Shown here piece by piece: positions 4,562 to 5,368 of a stretch of DNA of 5,368 nucleotides. The stretch lies in the NCBI GenBank assembly GCA_003157945.1, contig PMFY01000145.1:1-5368 (forward strand). The letters are read 5' to 3'. The notes under the pieces were generated by a model. The model was not told the DNA's origin. It saw nothing but the letters and a program-made list of their open reading frames with translations, and did no database searches. Every line of letters starts with the position of its first letter. Within the stretch, counting starts at the first letter, position 1. The DNA is from Acidimicrobiaceae bacterium. Lineage in GTDB: Bacteria > Actinomycetota > Acidimicrobiia > Acidimicrobiales > RAAP-2. Made by a program: the position numbers and the translations under genes.

Positions 4562-5368
4562 TCACTCCTGCAGGAGGTCGGGCGTCCACACGATCCCCAG
4601 GCCGTCCAGGACCTCGTCGGCCTGGGCCAGGAGGTCCGCACCGGCGCCGGGTTCCGCCGACTCCGCCACCAGGCCCAGCACCCGTCTGGTCAGTGCGAGC
4701 TCGTGCTGCGCCTCGCGGGCCCCGGCGGCGGCCAGACTCCGGTCCAGGTCGGCCAGCGCCCCGGCGTGGTCGCCGCAGCGCGCCGACGCCGCACCGCGCA
4801 CCCGGTGGAGGAGGGGGAGCTGGGCCGACACGCCGCCGAGCACGCGGGCCTGGGCGAGTGCCGCGTCGACGGTCTCGATCGCCCGGCCCGGTTCGCCGGC
4901 CATCAGCAGGCACTCGGCCCGACGCGCCTCGGTCTCCAGGGCGTCGGCCTGGCTGCCCACCGCCCGGAACTCGGCGACGGCGTCGTCGAAGAGAGCGAAC
5001 GCCCCCTCGAAGTCCCCCCGCGCCGCCGCCGCCCGGGCCAGCATGGCCGAGGTGGCGGCGACGCCGGAGCGGTAGCCGGCGGCCCGCCACTCGCGGGCGA
5101 CGTCGGTCAGCATGCCGACGCCCTCGTCGAACCGCCCCTGGTCGATCAGGATCTCCCCGATGTTGTACTGCTCGAAGACGGCCTTGACCGGACTGCCCGT
5201 CCGGCGATCGATGACCAGTCCACGCTGGTAGTACTCCATGGCACCGTTCCAGTCCCCCCGCCAGTAGGCGGCCATGCCCAGCAGGTTGAGCGCATTGGCC
5301 TGCCCCGGAAGATCGTCGAGGTCCTCGTAGATGGCCAGGGTCCGCTCGGCGTCCGCATACGCGTCGAG
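4562..5368 (-). CDS. C-terminal TPR region of a large regulator, probably an adenylate/guanylate cyclase - AAA ATPase - TPR protein (cut by window edge)
   Basis: The last 268 residues are visible; the reading frame is open through the right edge, so the true start lies outside and the internal Met at 5275 is not the start. The segment is almost entirely helical TPR units spaced about 40 residues apart, at roughly 24-60, 64-100, 103-139, 143-180 and 184-218, with a capping helix to 235. Landmarks are QANALNLLGMAAYWRGDW (23-40), FEQYNIGEILIDQGRFDEGV (65-84), ARAAAARGDFEGAFALF (111-127) and AECLLMAGEPGRAI (151-164). The motif ARVLGGVSAQLPLLHRVRG (174-192) and the ending LDGLGIVWTPD (254-264) resemble, from memory, the tails of actinobacterial class III cyclase proteins with an AAA ATPase and TPRs. 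There the TPRs are thought to sense a partner or effector. A SARP/LuxR-type regulator with a TPR tail is an alternative, since no catalytic domain is in view. It is separated by 213 bp from the secreted-protein gene on the same strand. Confidence 0.8.
   Translation of the reverse strand, partial: LDAYADAERTLAIYEDLDDLPGQANALNLLGMAAYWRGDWNGAMEYYQRGLVIDRRTGSPVKAVFEQYNIGEILIDQGRFDEGVGMLTDVAREWRAAGYRSGVAATSAMLARAAAARGDFEGAFALFDDAVAEFRAVGSQADALETEARRAECLLMAGEPGRAIETVDAALAQARVLGGVSAQLPLLHRVRGAASARCGDHAGALADLDRSLAAAGAREAQHELALTRRVLGLVAESAEPGAGADLLAQADEVLDGLGIVWTPDLLQE

Noticed and set aside
1..5368. tRNA, rRNA, CRISPR array, insertion sequence or prophage elements
   Set aside because: No cloverleaf-like segment, regularly spaced identical repeats, transposase or integrase motifs, or terminal inverted repeats were seen on reading both strands.

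Overview
This window is uniformly GC-rich. It has GTG as well as ATG starts, GGAGG-type ribosome binding sites, and long shadow reading frames on the antisense strands. The protein families fit a high-GC actinobacterium. The adenylate-cyclase-type TPR tail, the YVTN propeller with a 'PKSV' / 'FAQNMMYRHS' N-terminal part, and the secreted PKD-type protein suggest Acidimicrobiia or a related lineage. That placement is inference from recalled family resemblance, not a database result.

Layout, left to right. (1) 1-739, minus: the N-terminal part of a membrane-anchored YVTN/YncE-like beta-propeller protein, cut by the left edge. (2) 794-1303, minus: a 169-residue DinB-superfamily protein with a CxxC pair at its N-terminus, 54 bp upstream of the propeller gene and possibly cotranscribed with it. 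(3) 1304-1469: a divergent intergenic region. (4) 1470-1799, 1874-2278 and 2338-2649, all plus: three small cytoplasmic proteins with 74 and 59 bp gaps. They are an NTF2/SnoaL-like protein, a DUF3291-like (dimeric alpha/beta-barrel type) protein and a DUF1330 protein. (5) 2696-4348, minus and convergent with the trio: a 550-residue secreted protein with two Cys-free PKD-type repeats of exactly 106 residues between Cys-containing ends. (6) 4349-4561: its control region, with the clearest promoter in the window (TTGACC-N17-TACATT) and several short repeats. (7) 4562-5368, minus: the C-terminal TPR tail of a large regulator, most likely a class III adenylate/guanylate cyclase - AAA ATPase - TPR protein, cut by the right edge.

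How the genes relate. No single pathway is evident. The plus-strand trio looks like a small housekeeping or stress/metabolic operon whose substrates cannot be read from sequence. The secreted PKD protein is probably its own transcription unit, facing the cell exterior. The two edge genes are a surface propeller and a signalling regulator. No RNA gene, CRISPR array, insertion sequence or prophage signature was found, and no clearly new defence or biosynthetic system is visible. The best leads are the architecture of the secreted protein and the repeats in its control region.
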